DNA from: a bacterium
GTDB taxonomy: Bacteria > Bacteroidota > Bacteroidia > B-17B0 > Aurantibacillaceae
Assembly (NCBI GenBank): GCA_029945625.1
Contig: JAQSCW010000026.1
Span: 62,001 to 126,000, forward strand
Direction: 5' to 3'
DNA length: 64,000 nucleotides
This document shows, one piece after another, positions 1 through 9,321 of this stretch (its first letter is position 1; each line of letters begins with the position of its first letter). A model generated the notes under the pieces. That model was not told where the DNA came from and made no database searches. It saw only the letters and a program-made list of their open reading frames with translations. Both the position numbers and the translations under genes were made by a program.

Positions 1-247
1 TAAGATCTTTTGTAAAACTGAGAGAAACAATGGCGCTGTTTACATCGCTTAGAAAGGTAGCTCCTGAGCCGGAATAAATACTCCATACATACGAGCTGGG
101 GTTGGCATTGGTGGAGACCGAGAACGTGAGCACTTTATCGGTACATAAATTGGGAGTCACCGGCACAATTGCCACTGTAGGACTTATCTGAGCCCGGGCG
201 GTCAGTGAAAGCAAACAAATTATAGTTAAACGGCAGGCGTTCAGCAT
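1..247 (-). CDS. Secreted protein N-terminus (PKD/Ig-like), truncated by window edge
   Basis: Reverse-strand ORF from ATG at 247 reading off the window: MLNACRLTIICLLSLTARAQISPTVAIVPVTPNLCTDKVLTFSVSTNANPSSYVWSIYSG; signal peptide plus PKD-like SYxW motif. Confidence 0.7.
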   Translation of the reverse strand, partial: MLNACRLTIICLLSLTARAQISPTVAIVPVTPNLCTDKVLTFSVSTNANPSSYVWSIYSGSGATFLSDVNSAIVSLSFTKDL

Positions 248-257
248 ATATAAATCG

Positions 258-1283
258 TTATAAATTTACTAAAAAATCCAGTGTATTCACATTATCTGCA
301 AAATCAGTAATAACAGGCTGTTGTGAATAACCTAAAGGGATAAATCCTCGTCCCATCACGCACTGGATATGATCTTTATTTTCATGGAGATAGGATTGCA
401 CCTCTTTTTGAGATTCATAATACTGGTAAAAGAGCACGCCCACAGGCGATTGCAGGTCTTTGTTTTCGCGGATCATGAGGAAATTATTATCCAAAAAGGG
501 GATGGATTCGAGCAGGTAGATGGCGCGATGGTAGTCGTAATTATTACCGTATTTTTTATTATTCACCACAAAACCAAAATCTACAATAGATTCAAAAAAT
601 GTATTAAAAACATAGCCTTTAGGGACCAACAACTTGCTCACATTGCGGCAACCGAGTCCAAAGTATTGAAAAATATCGGTGCCGAGGTTTTTTAATTCTT
701 CCCTGCTTTCATTGCCGCTGAGAACAGCCACGGAGGAGCGACTTTTGCGGATGATATTGGGGTATTTTCCAAAATAATAGTGCAGGTGGCTAGCGGTATT
801 GTCACTGCCGGTTGCTATAACGGCATCAAACTTCCCTAATTTTCCATCGGCGAAGAAGATCTGCTTTTCAAATTCGGGCGTGTAGTGGGTAAGAAGTTTA
901 AGAAAAAATGGCAGTAAAATGGTATCATCGCCCGAGAGTTTGATAAGTGCGTTATTACCTGTAAGTAATACACAGAGTACATCGTGGAAGCAGACAAGGG
1001 GAATATTTCCGGCACAAATAATGGCAATCGTTTTTGGTTCTTTTTTGGGAACACTTGTGCAAAATTTTTCAAGTTCGGCTGGATCTAGAAAATGTCGCAG
1101 GTTTTTGATGGCATCGTTCACGAATTCAGGAATGAACCAATTGTTATGAATATGCGCTAATTCAACCACTTTATCCAGTCCTTGATGCAAGCCAAGCTCA
1201 GAGGGCACGGGGGTTTGCGAAAAATGGCGATCGATAAAACTTCCCATCAAGGAAAGCGATTCAATTCTTTGTTTTAAAGTCAT
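258..1283 (-). CDS. LuxC-like acyl-CoA reductase
   Basis: 341 aa; ALDH-fold-like features (IAIICAGNIPLVCFHDVLCVLLTGNNALIKLSGDD, GCRNVSKLLVPKG) typical of Bacteroidota acyl-CoA reductases. Confidence 0.8.
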   Translation of the reverse strand: MTLKQRIESLSLMGSFIDRHFSQTPVPSELGLHQGLDKVVELAHIHNNWFIPEFVNDAIKNLRHFLDPAELEKFCTSVPKKEPKTIAIICAGNIPLVCFHDVLCVLLTGNNALIKLSGDDTILLPFFLKLLTHYTPEFEKQIFFADGKLGKFDAVIATGSDNTASHLHYYFGKYPNIIRKSRSSVAVLSGNESREELKNLGTDIFQYFGLGCRNVSKLLVPKGYVFNTFFESIVDFGFVVNNKKYGNNYDYHRAIYLLESIPFLDNNFLMIRENKDLQSPVGVLFYQYYESQKEVQSYLHENKDHIQCVMGRGFIPLGYSQQPVITDFADNVNTLDFLVNL

Positions 1284-1371
1284 AAATTTTGGTCGTATAT
1301 TTGTCTGCTAGAAAAATGGTCTATAATTAAAGGCCCCGATTCAGTAACAAAGCACAAAACTATCAAAAAAA

Positions 1372-1722
1372 ATGGCAATAAAGATCACAGACGAATGTAT
1401 AAATTGCGGCGCTTGCGAGCCCGAATGTCCAAATAATGCAATCTACGAAGGCGGCGCTGAATGGCGTTTTGCCGATGGTACAACCGTGAAGGGGAAATTT
1501 AAAGGACACAACAGTGGGCTTGAAGTAGATGCCGATGATCCGCAAACTCCAAAAAGCATGGATGTGTATTATATTGTGAGTGATAAGTGCACCGAATGTG
1601 TGGGTTTTCATGATGAGCCTCAGTGCGCGGCGGTTTGTCCGGTTGATTGCTGTATAAAGGACGATGATGTGGTGGAAGCCAATGAGCAGTTACTTGGCAA
1701 AAAGGCGGCCTTGCATATTTAA
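1372..1722 (+). CDS. 2[4Fe-4S] dicluster ferredoxin
   Basis: [12 protein letters not shown] and [22 protein letters not shown] cluster motifs. Confidence 0.93.
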   Translation: MAIKITDECINCGACEPECPNNAIYEGGAEWRFADGTTVKGKFKGHNSGLEVDADDPQTPKSMDVYYIVSDKCTECVGFHDEPQCAAVCPVDCCIKDDDVVEANEQLLGKKAALHI

Positions 1723-1767
1723 GAAGCGGGCATTTTCATTTTTTCCCTCTTAAATCTTTAGAAGTTG

Positions 1768-1826
1768 TAACCGCAATTAGACAGTAGGAGCCTTCTTTAA
1801 GGCGATTAACTGTCTTAGTGCGGTTA
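1768..1826. repeat. Long imperfect hairpin between convergent genes
   Basis: Arms AACCGCAATTAGACAGTA (1769-1786) / AACTGTCTTAGTGCGGTT (1808-1825), inner perfect stem GCCTT-CTTT-AAGGC. Confidence 0.7.
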
Positions 1827-1836
1827 ATCCCGATTT

Positions 1837-1890
1837 AGTGTTTGTTAGGGTTTCGAATCTTTTAATATCAATTAAACCCTTACAAACACT
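1837..1890. repeat. Second long hairpin, 16/17 paired
   Basis: AGTGTTTGTTAGGGTTT (1837-1853) vs AAACCCTTACAAACACT (1874-1890). Confidence 0.75.
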
Positions 1891-1956
1891 TACATCGCAA
1901 GCAGATGCTTTTTCAACGCCTGTTTAGGGTTTAATAAGACGATGACGAGCGCCTGA

Positions 1957-2451
1957 TTAGTTCATCGGTCGAAAAATCTTTACAATACCTTTGCTGACGC
2001 TTTGTATCTCGAAGGGATCGAGCCCCACTTTGCGACCATGTGAATCGGTGTTTTGCTGGGCCAATACATAATTTCCTTTGGAATTAACTTCATAAATAAT
2101 TGCGGTGTGGTGCGCCAGATCTTCGTGAAAGATCCTGTTGCCGCGTCGGTAATTAAGTTCCACCCCTTCAAATTGGATGATATCGCCCGGAAAAATGCAC
2201 TCTTCCGACTTCTTTAGTTCTTTGCCAAAAGAGAATTGGTGATCCCAGGTAGCACCCACGGTGTTAAGGGCTTCGGAAGCCAAATCCCAACATTCTCCGC
2301 GCCCCACTTTTTTAGAAATCTGTGTCTTCACAAAGGCCACTACCTTTTTATTTAGATCAGGTATGGGTCCGCATTCAGGCAGAGGTGCATAAAAAGAAGA
2401 GTTCAGGAGAATAAAAGGAAGCAGAAAAAAGTATAAATGCCATTTGCTCAT
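1957..2451 (-). CDS. Exported CHAP-like / cysteine-containing domain protein
   Basis: 164 aa with signal peptide; GECWDLASEAL ... DLAHHTAIIYEV Cys/His arrangement. Confidence 0.5.
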   Translation of the reverse strand: MSKWHLYFFLLPFILLNSSFYAPLPECGPIPDLNKKVVAFVKTQISKKVGRGECWDLASEALNTVGATWDHQFSFGKELKKSEECIFPGDIIQFEGVELNYRRGNRIFHEDLAHHTAIIYEVNSKGNYVLAQQNTDSHGRKVGLDPFEIQSVSKGIVKIFRPMN

Positions 2452-2531
2452 CGTATAAGTTCTAGAGGTTAAAAAATCAAAGCTCCTTTATTCAAAACAG
2501 TCCTGCACCTTTCGCATCCTACAAGAGGCAC

Positions 2532-4625
2532 CTAAAACTGCAGAAGTTCTTGAATGGCCTTTTCCACTTTTGAGGCGTTTGGCAGCATGGTGAATTCGAG
2601 TGTAGCGTTTAATGGAATGGCCGGCAAATTTTCGGCACCCAACACCTTTACCGGAGCATCAAGCGAATGGAAGCAAGCCGAGCTGATGCGGGCGGCGATA
2701 CTTTGGGCAAAGCCATTCAGTGAAGGTTCTTCAGTTAACACCATCACCTTGCCGTGCTTGCGGGCACCTTCAACAATTGCGTGTTCGTCGAGTGGGAAAA
2801 TTGTTCGTAGGTCGAGGATTTCGATTTGACCGGCAAATTTTTTAGCCGCTGCTTTGGCCCAGTATACTCCCATGCCATAAGTAATTATGATAAGTGATTT
2901 GCCTTTTGCAATTTGTTCTTCGTCGGCCTCAATAACTATTCGCGCTTTACCAAAGGGGAGGATGTAATCTTCATCGGGTTCAATGGTTTTGGCATCTTCC
3001 GTGCCTTTTATTTTACTCCAGTAAAGTCCTTTATGTTCGAGGATCACTACCGGGTTGGGGTCGTAATAAGCCGCTTTCATGAGTCCTTTAAGATCGGCGC
3101 CGGTGCTTGGGTAAGCGATCTTTATGCCGCGAATATTCGCCAGCACACTTTCAATACTGCTCGAATGGTAAGGTCCACCACTTCCATAAGCGCCAATAGG
3201 CACTCTTAAGATCATACTCACGGGCCATTTGCCATTTGATAAATAACAACTGCGACTTACTTCGGTAAACAGCTGATTGAGACCCGGCCAAATATAATCG
3301 GCAAATTGTACCTCCACAATGGGTTTGAGTCCGGCAGCGCTCATGCCTACCGTTGAGCCTATAATAAATGCTTCCTGAATAGGAGTATTAAAGACCCGGT
3401 GACCGCCAAATTGTTGCGCCAGGGTGGCTGCTTCGCGAAACACGCCGCCCAGTCGGGCACCTACATCCTGTCCATACAACAAACATTCGGGATGTTTGCT
3501 CATTAATTCTCTGATGGCGAACAAGGCACTGTCCACCATGACGGTTGGCTGCTTGCCGAGGGGACTTCTGTTTCCTTTTTCTTCTGTTACCGGAGTGGGA
3601 GCAAATTCGTGCGTAAACAGGTCCTCGGGTCGTGGGTCTTCTTCCAACAGCGCCCTTTGATAATCGGCTTCCACAAGCATTTCGGCCCTTTCCTCCAGTA
3701 TTTTTAATTCCAAAGCATCCACGCCACCTATAATGAGTTGATTGCGCAGGCGTGGCAAAGGATCTTTTTTTTCAGCATCCTGGAGGTCATCGCGGTACCA
3801 TTCTTTTCTCACACCACTGGTATGATGGTTCAATAAGGGCACTTTGGCATGAATAAGCATGGGGCGTCTCTCTTTGCGAATCACCTCAAGAAATTCTTTG
3901 ATGGTGTTGTAGCTAAGAATAAAATCGGTTCCATCAATTGTTCGGGCTTCAATTCCTTTAAAACCTTTGGCAAACTCGTTCATATCCTGAGAGCGGATTT
4001 CGCTGGAATGCGCGCTGATGTCCCAGTCATTATCCTGAATCAGAAAAAGAATGGGAAGTTGTTTTAAGCTGGCCATGTGCAAGGCTTCCGACACTTCGCC
4101 TTCGGTACAGCTGGCATCGCCCATAGAACAAACTGCAATTGGGTTGTTTCCTTTATAGTCGGCGGCCATGCCATTTTTCTCTATGTATTGCAATCCTAAT
4201 GCAATGCCTGTAGTTGGAATGGCTTGCATGCCGGTGGCACTGGATTGGTGTGGGATTTTCGGCATGTCATCTCGTCTCAAGCTGGGATGCGAGTAATACG
4301 TTCTTCCGCCCGAAAATGGATCGTTTCGTTTTGCCAGCAATTGAAGCATGAGGTCAAATGGTTGCATGCCAATTCCCAATAAAACACTGTCATCGCGATA
4401 ATAAGCGCTCAGGAAGTCCTGCGGCAACAGTTGTAAGCCCAATGCCAATTGTATGGCTTCGTGACCACGACTGGTAGCGTGTACGTATTTTGCGGTCACT
4501 TCACGGTTAGCTTCAAACAAGCTGGTCATGCTTTTGGCAGTACACATCAATTCGTAAGCTTTTTTTAAAATGTCGAGGGGAATCTTAGTCTTCACAGTCG
4601 TTGCTTTTGATGAAATGTCTTCCAT
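2532..4625 (-). CDS. Fused 2-oxoacid dehydrogenase E1 alpha+beta (thiamine pyrophosphate-dependent)
   Basis: E1 alpha TPP region (GDASCTEGEVSEALHMASLKQLPILFLIQDNDW) followed by E1 beta (GQDVGARLGGVFREA..., AYPSTGADLKGLMKAA). Start taken at MEDISSKATT (4625); the track ORF extends upstream without homology-like sequence. Confidence 0.9.
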   Translation of the reverse strand: MEDISSKATTVKTKIPLDILKKAYELMCTAKSMTSLFEANREVTAKYVHATSRGHEAIQLALGLQLLPQDFLSAYYRDDSVLLGIGMQPFDLMLQLLAKRNDPFSGGRTYYSHPSLRRDDMPKIPHQSSATGMQAIPTTGIALGLQYIEKNGMAADYKGNNPIAVCSMGDASCTEGEVSEALHMASLKQLPILFLIQDNDWDISAHSSEIRSQDMNEFAKGFKGIEARTIDGTDFILSYNTIKEFLEVIRKERRPMLIHAKVPLLNHHTSGVRKEWYRDDLQDAEKKDPLPRLRNQLIIGGVDALELKILEERAEMLVEADYQRALLEEDPRPEDLFTHEFAPTPVTEEKGNRSPLGKQPTVMVDSALFAIRELMSKHPECLLYGQDVGARLGGVFREAATLAQQFGGHRVFNTPIQEAFIIGSTVGMSAAGLKPIVEVQFADYIWPGLNQLFTEVSRSCYLSNGKWPVSMILRVPIGAYGSGGPYHSSSIESVLANIRGIKIAYPSTGADLKGLMKAAYYDPNPVVILEHKGLYWSKIKGTEDAKTIEPDEDYILPFGKARIVIEADEEQIAKGKSLIIITYGMGVYWAKAAAKKFAGQIEILDLRTIFPLDEHAIVEGARKHGKVMVLTEEPSLNGFAQSIAARISSACFHSLDAPVKVLGAENLPAIPLNATLEFTMLPNASKVEKAIQELLQF

Positions 4626-4768
4626 TACCAATAATAATGCTTTAAAAATAGACAATTTTGGTCCAAGTACCCAGCAAATAAAGGATAAATTTAAATTAAC
4701 ACGGTATTGTACAAAATTGATTTTGAATTCGTTAAATGCAACGCATCTTCCGGTTATATTTATAGGAA

Positions 4769-5365
4769 ATGAAATTGCCTCGCTTATACACCTGCTTATA
4801 TGTCTGTATTTTAGCGCTTGCCATTGTTTTGAGCGCCTGTAAACATACGAAGCAGGAGCAGAAGGTTTCAGAAGCGTCGCACAGACCCGCGGAGGTGGCC
4901 AAAATACCTGCAACGCCTCCTGTTAAGGCAAAAAACCAACACAACCCTTCAACAGAACTGGAGCAGAAGGTGGCGCTAAATGCCCGTGAGCTGCGTGAAA
5001 ATAAATTGTACGCTTTTATCAACGAGTGGTATGGTTCTCCCTACAAATACGGCGGTTGTCAGAAAAGCGGGATCGATTGCAGTTGTTTTACAAATTTGTT
5101 GTACCAACAGGTGTATGGAAAAAACATACCGCGTTCGGCTGCCGAAATATTTAAGTCTTGTGATGAGATAGGACTGGAGGAAGTTGGGGAAGGGGATTTT
5201 GTTTTTTTTAAGATAGGAGGCAAGAGTATTTCTCACGTGGGGGTGTATCTTCGAAAAAATTATTTTATCCACGCGAGTACCAGCGAAGGGGTGGTTCTGA
5301 ATAATTTGGAAGAGGCGTACTATAAAAAGTATTTTTTTTGCGCCGGTAAGGTAAAAAAATCATGA
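4769..5365 (+). CDS. NlpC/P60 family lipoprotein
   Basis: Lipobox LSAC; GIDCSCFTNLLYQQVYG ... HVGVYL ... FIHAS NlpC/P60 catalytic motifs. Confidence 0.9.
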   Translation: MKLPRLYTCLYVCILALAIVLSACKHTKQEQKVSEASHRPAEVAKIPATPPVKAKNQHNPSTELEQKVALNARELRENKLYAFINEWYGSPYKYGGCQKSGIDCSCFTNLLYQQVYGKNIPRSAAEIFKSCDEIGLEEVGEGDFVFFKIGGKSISHVGVYLRKNYFIHASTSEGVVLNNLEEAYYKKYFFCAGKVKKS

Positions 5366-6510
5366 TGGAAGGTCTTCAACTATCGATTCCGCAAAGGATC
5401 CAACTACTAAAAAATGTAGTGGTGTTTTCTCTTCTGGCGTCGCTATACTTGAGTGTTCACCTGTGGGCCGGAGAACGAAATTTCCCGTATACTTCCCTAT
5501 TTTTTTCTGCGCACATAACACCTCCCTACGATTATATGTATTTGATTCTGATCACATTTTTTTGTTTGGCATCATTCGTTCTCAAATGGCAGCGGCTTTT
5601 TATTTTTCTTAGTGTACTTGTTTGTGCCTGGTTAGTTGTTTGCGACCTCACGCGTTTACAGCCCTGGCTATATTACTACGCCAGCCTGCTGCTGATTTAT
5701 ATTTTTTACGATGGGCGAGTGGATGATTCTAATAAATACACATCCTATTTTATCATCCTTCAACTGGTGGTTGCCTCAGTTTATTTTTATACGGGAATCA
5801 GTCAAATGAACAAAAACTTTGTGGACTCTGAGTTCATACTGGTGATTTCACCATTGAAAGAATTTATGAGTGAACGGCAGTTTTTGCTTTTGGCCAAAAT
5901 GGGGAAAGCCGTGCCATATATTTTAACAGGCGTAGGCATAGGTCTAATGGTCTCTTCCATCCGTTTTTTGGCGGTAGCTCTGGCCATCGTGATGCATTTT
6001 TTGCTTTTGCTGTTTCTCTTTCCCTCGGTAAAAAACCCCAATTACGCCTTATGGTTGAGTAATTTGGTGTTTATTCTGCTTTTATTTTTGTTGTTTTCCG
6101 GAAAAACAAAACAGCGGTATTTCAGCCCCACCTTCCTTCTGCAAGTGCCCATCTTTTACGTGTTTGTATTTTTATTCGTTTTGGCACCTGCTTTTAACCG
6201 CTCGGGAGGCTGGCCAGACTTCCTTTCGTCGAATTTCAGGTCCGGAAACAACAATACGGCGCTGGTACGCTTTAGTGAGCGGGTATATGAGAAGCTTCCC
6301 TTGGTTGAGCGGCAATTTGTGCTTTATTCGGGCAACGGCTATATCTTAGATTATCAGGACTGGTGCCTGAAGGAGCTGCATTCTGAGTGTTTTCCCGATA
6401 AAAAGGTGTTTACCCGTATTTACGATCATGTAGTTAGTTTAAATGCTGAGGATGTTAAAGAAATAGAATTGAAATGTGTCCTACACCATGGTTTATTGCG
6501 TAAACCGTAA
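5362..6510 (+). CDS. HTTM-like multispanning membrane protein
   Basis: Many hydrophobic segments; LVVASVYFYTGISQMN resembles HTTM/vitamin-K-carboxylase-like membrane domain. ATGA overlap with upstream CDS. Confidence 0.5.
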   Translation: MMEGLQLSIPQRIQLLKNVVVFSLLASLYLSVHLWAGERNFPYTSLFFSAHITPPYDYMYLILITFFCLASFVLKWQRLFIFLSVLVCAWLVVCDLTRLQPWLYYYASLLLIYIFYDGRVDDSNKYTSYFIILQLVVASVYFYTGISQMNKNFVDSEFILVISPLKEFMSERQFLLLAKMGKAVPYILTGVGIGLMVSSIRFLAVALAIVMHFLLLLFLFPSVKNPNYALWLSNLVFILLLFLLFSGKTKQRYFSPTFLLQVPIFYVFVFLFVLAPAFNRSGGWPDFLSSNFRSGNNNTALVRFSERVYEKLPLVERQFVLYSGNGYILDYQDWCLKELHSECFPDKKVFTRIYDHVVSLNAEDVKEIELKCVLHHGLLRKP

Positions 6511-6543
6511 GGTAATTTTATATTTGTGTAAAGTTTCAAATTG

Positions 6544-7191
6544 ATGAACAGGATTTTGATTGGCGTAAATGCCATTTTAGTGGTTGCGGTGGCGTTTTTG
6601 TTTTATAAAGTAAACCTAAATGAGGGTTCGCATGAAGAAGGCAAGAAGGCTCCTGAACAAAGCGCATCGGTGAAGACGGAGGTAGTGAAGCGAATTGAGG
6701 CGGCGGCAACTCCTGTAACCGGGAAAATCGCATTTATAGATATTGACCGCCTGAATGAAGAGAGTCTGGAGATTGGTGATCTGGTAGCGGAAACTAAACG
6801 CAGAAAGACCAATATTGAGGCCAGTGTTGAAAGTCTAAGCATGCGTTATCAAAAAAAGGTTGAAGAGTTTCAACTGTCGCAAAAAGCCGGAATTGCTTCG
6901 CAAAGTGAATTGGAGGCAAAGGCCCGTGAAATTCAAGAAATTGAAAAGGAGGCCCAGAACAAACAGTTGCAAATGGATAATTTGTCGATGGATATTAATG
7001 ACAAGAACATTCAATTTCAAAAAAACGTAAAGAATTTTCTCATCAATTGGAACAAAGGACGCTACGATTTTATACTTTCCTATAGTGATGCAGTTCCCAG
7101 CATGCTACTTGGTAATACAACACTGGAGGTTACCGATGAGATCATTAAGTCACTGAACGAGGAATACAAGGCCGCGAAATCAAAAAAATAA
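6544..7191 (+). CDS. OmpH/Skp-like periplasmic chaperone family protein
   Basis: N-terminal TM, KIAFIDIDRLNEES..., coiled coil, LSYSDAVPSMLLGNTTLEVTDEIIKSLNEEY tail typical of OmpH family. Confidence 0.85.
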   Translation: MNRILIGVNAILVVAVAFLFYKVNLNEGSHEEGKKAPEQSASVKTEVVKRIEAAATPVTGKIAFIDIDRLNEESLEIGDLVAETKRRKTNIEASVESLSMRYQKKVEEFQLSQKAGIASQSELEAKAREIQEIEKEAQNKQLQMDNLSMDINDKNIQFQKNVKNFLINWNKGRYDFILSYSDAVPSMLLGNTTLEVTDEIIKSLNEEYKAAKSKK

Positions 7192-7195
7192 GGAT

Positions 7196-7588
7196 ATGAG
7201 TAAACTGCGTGAAAAAATTGAGTCGGTAGCTGAATTTCATGAGGTATTCAAAATTGGGAATGCCGACACCATCCAATTGATTGAGGAAAGGGACTATACC
7301 CTGAGGTACAATCTGATAAAGGAAGAAAATGAGGAATACCTGGATGCCTGCAAAACCGGAGATATTGTTGAGATTGCCGATGCATTAGGGGATCAACTTT
7401 ATATTTTATTCGGAACCATTTTAAAACACGGACTTCAGCATAAGATTGAAGAAGTGTATGACGAAATTCACCGCAGTAACATGAGCAAACTCGATGAGCA
7501 GGGCCTTCCTATTTTTAGGGAAGATGGTAAGATCCTAAAATCAAGCTTGTATTTTAGACCGAATATAAAATCCATACTGGATAAATAA
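7196..7588 (+). CDS. MazG/HisE-like all-alpha NTP pyrophosphohydrolase
   Basis: KEENEEYLDA ... EIADALGDQLYILFGT metal-binding motifs. Confidence 0.75.
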   Translation: MSKLREKIESVAEFHEVFKIGNADTIQLIEERDYTLRYNLIKEENEEYLDACKTGDIVEIADALGDQLYILFGTILKHGLQHKIEEVYDEIHRSNMSKLDEQGLPIFREDGKILKSSLYFRPNIKSILDK

Positions 7589-7617
7589 TAGTTCCTCCCG
7601 CACTATTTTAGTTTTTA

Positions 7618-8256
7618 CTAGCGGAAAGCGCTCATTACCTGTAACACAAAAAATTTTCCCAGTTCTGGTTTTAGTATCAGAATAAAGGCTACACCAAACA
7701 TGGCACCCCAGAAATGGGATTCATGACTGATGTTATCTGTATAAGACGAAGTTTTCTTTCGGCGGATGAGGTAATAGCTGACGCCAAGCAGTAAAACGCC
7801 TGCGAGCCAGCCCTGCATTGGAAAAAAGAACAAATAAATTTTACTCATAGGGCTGATCATGATAAAACAAAACATCACCGACGAGATGGCTCCACTTGCA
7901 CCAAGGGAGGAATAATCAGGATTATTTTTATTTCGAAAGTACTCTGTGATAGAGGCGGCATAAATGCCCCCGGTAAATAATAATATATAATACAACTTAC
8001 CCCAACGTGGATCAAAAATGGCGGGGTTGGAAAAAAAACCTTGCTCAAGGTACAAACCGAAGCTATAAAGGGCCAAACAATTAAAAGCCAAATGCATGTA
8101 ATCGCCATGGATAAATGCGTGAGTGAGAAACCGGTAATGTTCACCGTGGTGATGAATGGAGTAGGGGTGAAACAGGTACTTGGCCATAACAGCCCGGTCG
8201 TTGAAGCAGTATATTGAAAAAGAAATGATAAGCGCAAGAAAGGTGTAAGTTATCAT
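7618..8256 (-). CDS. Rhomboid family intramembrane serine protease
   Basis: HAFIHGDYMHLAFNC, LGASGAISSVM (GxSG), SHFWGAMFG. Confidence 0.9.
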   Translation of the reverse strand: MITYTFLALIISFSIYCFNDRAVMAKYLFHPYSIHHHGEHYRFLTHAFIHGDYMHLAFNCLALYSFGLYLEQGFFSNPAIFDPRWGKLYYILLFTGGIYAASITEYFRNKNNPDYSSLGASGAISSVMFCFIMISPMSKIYLFFFPMQGWLAGVLLLGVSYYLIRRKKTSSYTDNISHESHFWGAMFGVAFILILKPELGKFFVLQVMSAFR

Positions 8257-8270
8257 AGGTGAAAATAGAA

Positions 8271-8939
8271 TTACAGTGTGGTCTCTGAACTGTCCTTTTT
8301 TAAATATTTGTTAATGGCGTGGTGACCCAGATAAATGAAGGGGATGAGGCACCAGGCAACCAATAGTTTAAAGGAATAGCCCCAGGTGGCGTTTCTGATA
8401 AATTCATCGAAGGCCCATTTGCCGGGAAGTACAAAAGCAATGAACTGCACCACAAACGTATCGATGAGCTGGCTCACCACGGTGCTACCTGTTGCACGGA
8501 GCCAAATCATGCGTGAGCCCGTCCGTTGCCGAAATAACCAAAACACATACACATCTACCAACTGGGAAATTAAAAATGCTACAATACTCCCTACAATGAT
8601 CCATTGGCTTTGACCAAAAACAGTTTTAAATGTTTGATCGTTTACCGGACTGAAAGCCACGGCCGGTATATGCAGCGCTACCGAAATGAGCAAGAATGTG
8701 TAGGCAATCAACCCCACCGTGATATAGGTTAACTTACGAACGCCCGCTTTACCATAATGCTCGTTGATAAGATCGGTTAAAATAAAAACAACCGGCCATA
8801 AAATTATACCCAGACTTTGTGTGAATAAACCAAAAAACTGAACCAGCTTGCCACCAATGAGTTCGGCAACAATGGCATTAGTTATAAAAAATCCGGCCAA
8901 AACAAGAAATACAATATCTTTTCGTTTATTGAAATCCAT
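8271..8939 (-). CDS. yhhQ: Queuosine precursor transporter (YhhQ/DUF165 family)
   Basis: FVLTDLINEHYGKAGVRKLTYITVGLIAY; LRATGSTVVSQLIDTFVVQFIAF. Start chosen at MDFNKRKD. Confidence 0.88.
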   Translation of the reverse strand: MDFNKRKDIVFLVLAGFFITNAIVAELIGGKLVQFFGLFTQSLGIILWPVVFILTDLINEHYGKAGVRKLTYITVGLIAYTFLLISVALHIPAVAFSPVNDQTFKTVFGQSQWIIVGSIVAFLISQLVDVYVFWLFRQRTGSRMIWLRATGSTVVSQLIDTFVVQFIAFVLPGKWAFDEFIRNATWGYSFKLLVAWCLIPFIYLGHHAINKYLKKDSSETTL

Positions 8940-8944
8940 AGTTC

Positions 8945-9310
8945 TTATTTTCCGGGAGTAAGGTAAAAAAGATAAAAGATAATTAAACACAAGGACACAC
9001 TTACTATAATATTGAGTGCCGCGGCGAGAAAAAGTTGCTCTTTGAACAATAAAAAGGTCTCGTATCCAAATGATGAAAAGGTGCTAAGTCCCCCGCAGAA
9101 TCCCACCAACAGGAGGAGTCGCAGGGGAGTGTGAAGATTTTCTTTACTTTGGAGCAACCACAGGGTGAGGCCAAATAGTAAACACGCCAAAACATTTGAA
9201 ATGAGGGTAGCCAGGGGAAGAGAAGGGATGACCTTTTGAAACGAGATGCCGATCATATAGCGCAGCAAACTCCCCAAACCTCCTCCTAAAAATACAAGCA
9301 AATAACTCAT
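8945..9310 (-). CDS. crcB: Fluoride efflux channel CrcB
   Basis: GGGLGSLLRYMIG, LLLVGFCGGLSTFSSFGYE. Confidence 0.93.
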   Translation of the reverse strand: MSYLLVFLGGGLGSLLRYMIGISFQKVIPSLPLATLISNVLACLLFGLTLWLLQSKENLHTPLRLLLLVGFCGGLSTFSSFGYETFLLFKEQLFLAAALNIIVSVSLCLIIFYLFYLTPGK

Positions 9311-9321
9311 CAGTTTTGTAT

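Noticed and set aside
4626-4913. N-terminal extension of the E1 dehydrogenase ORF
   Set aside because: Sequence upstream of MEDISSK is atypical and overlaps the NlpC/P60 gene on the other strand; start moved to 4625.
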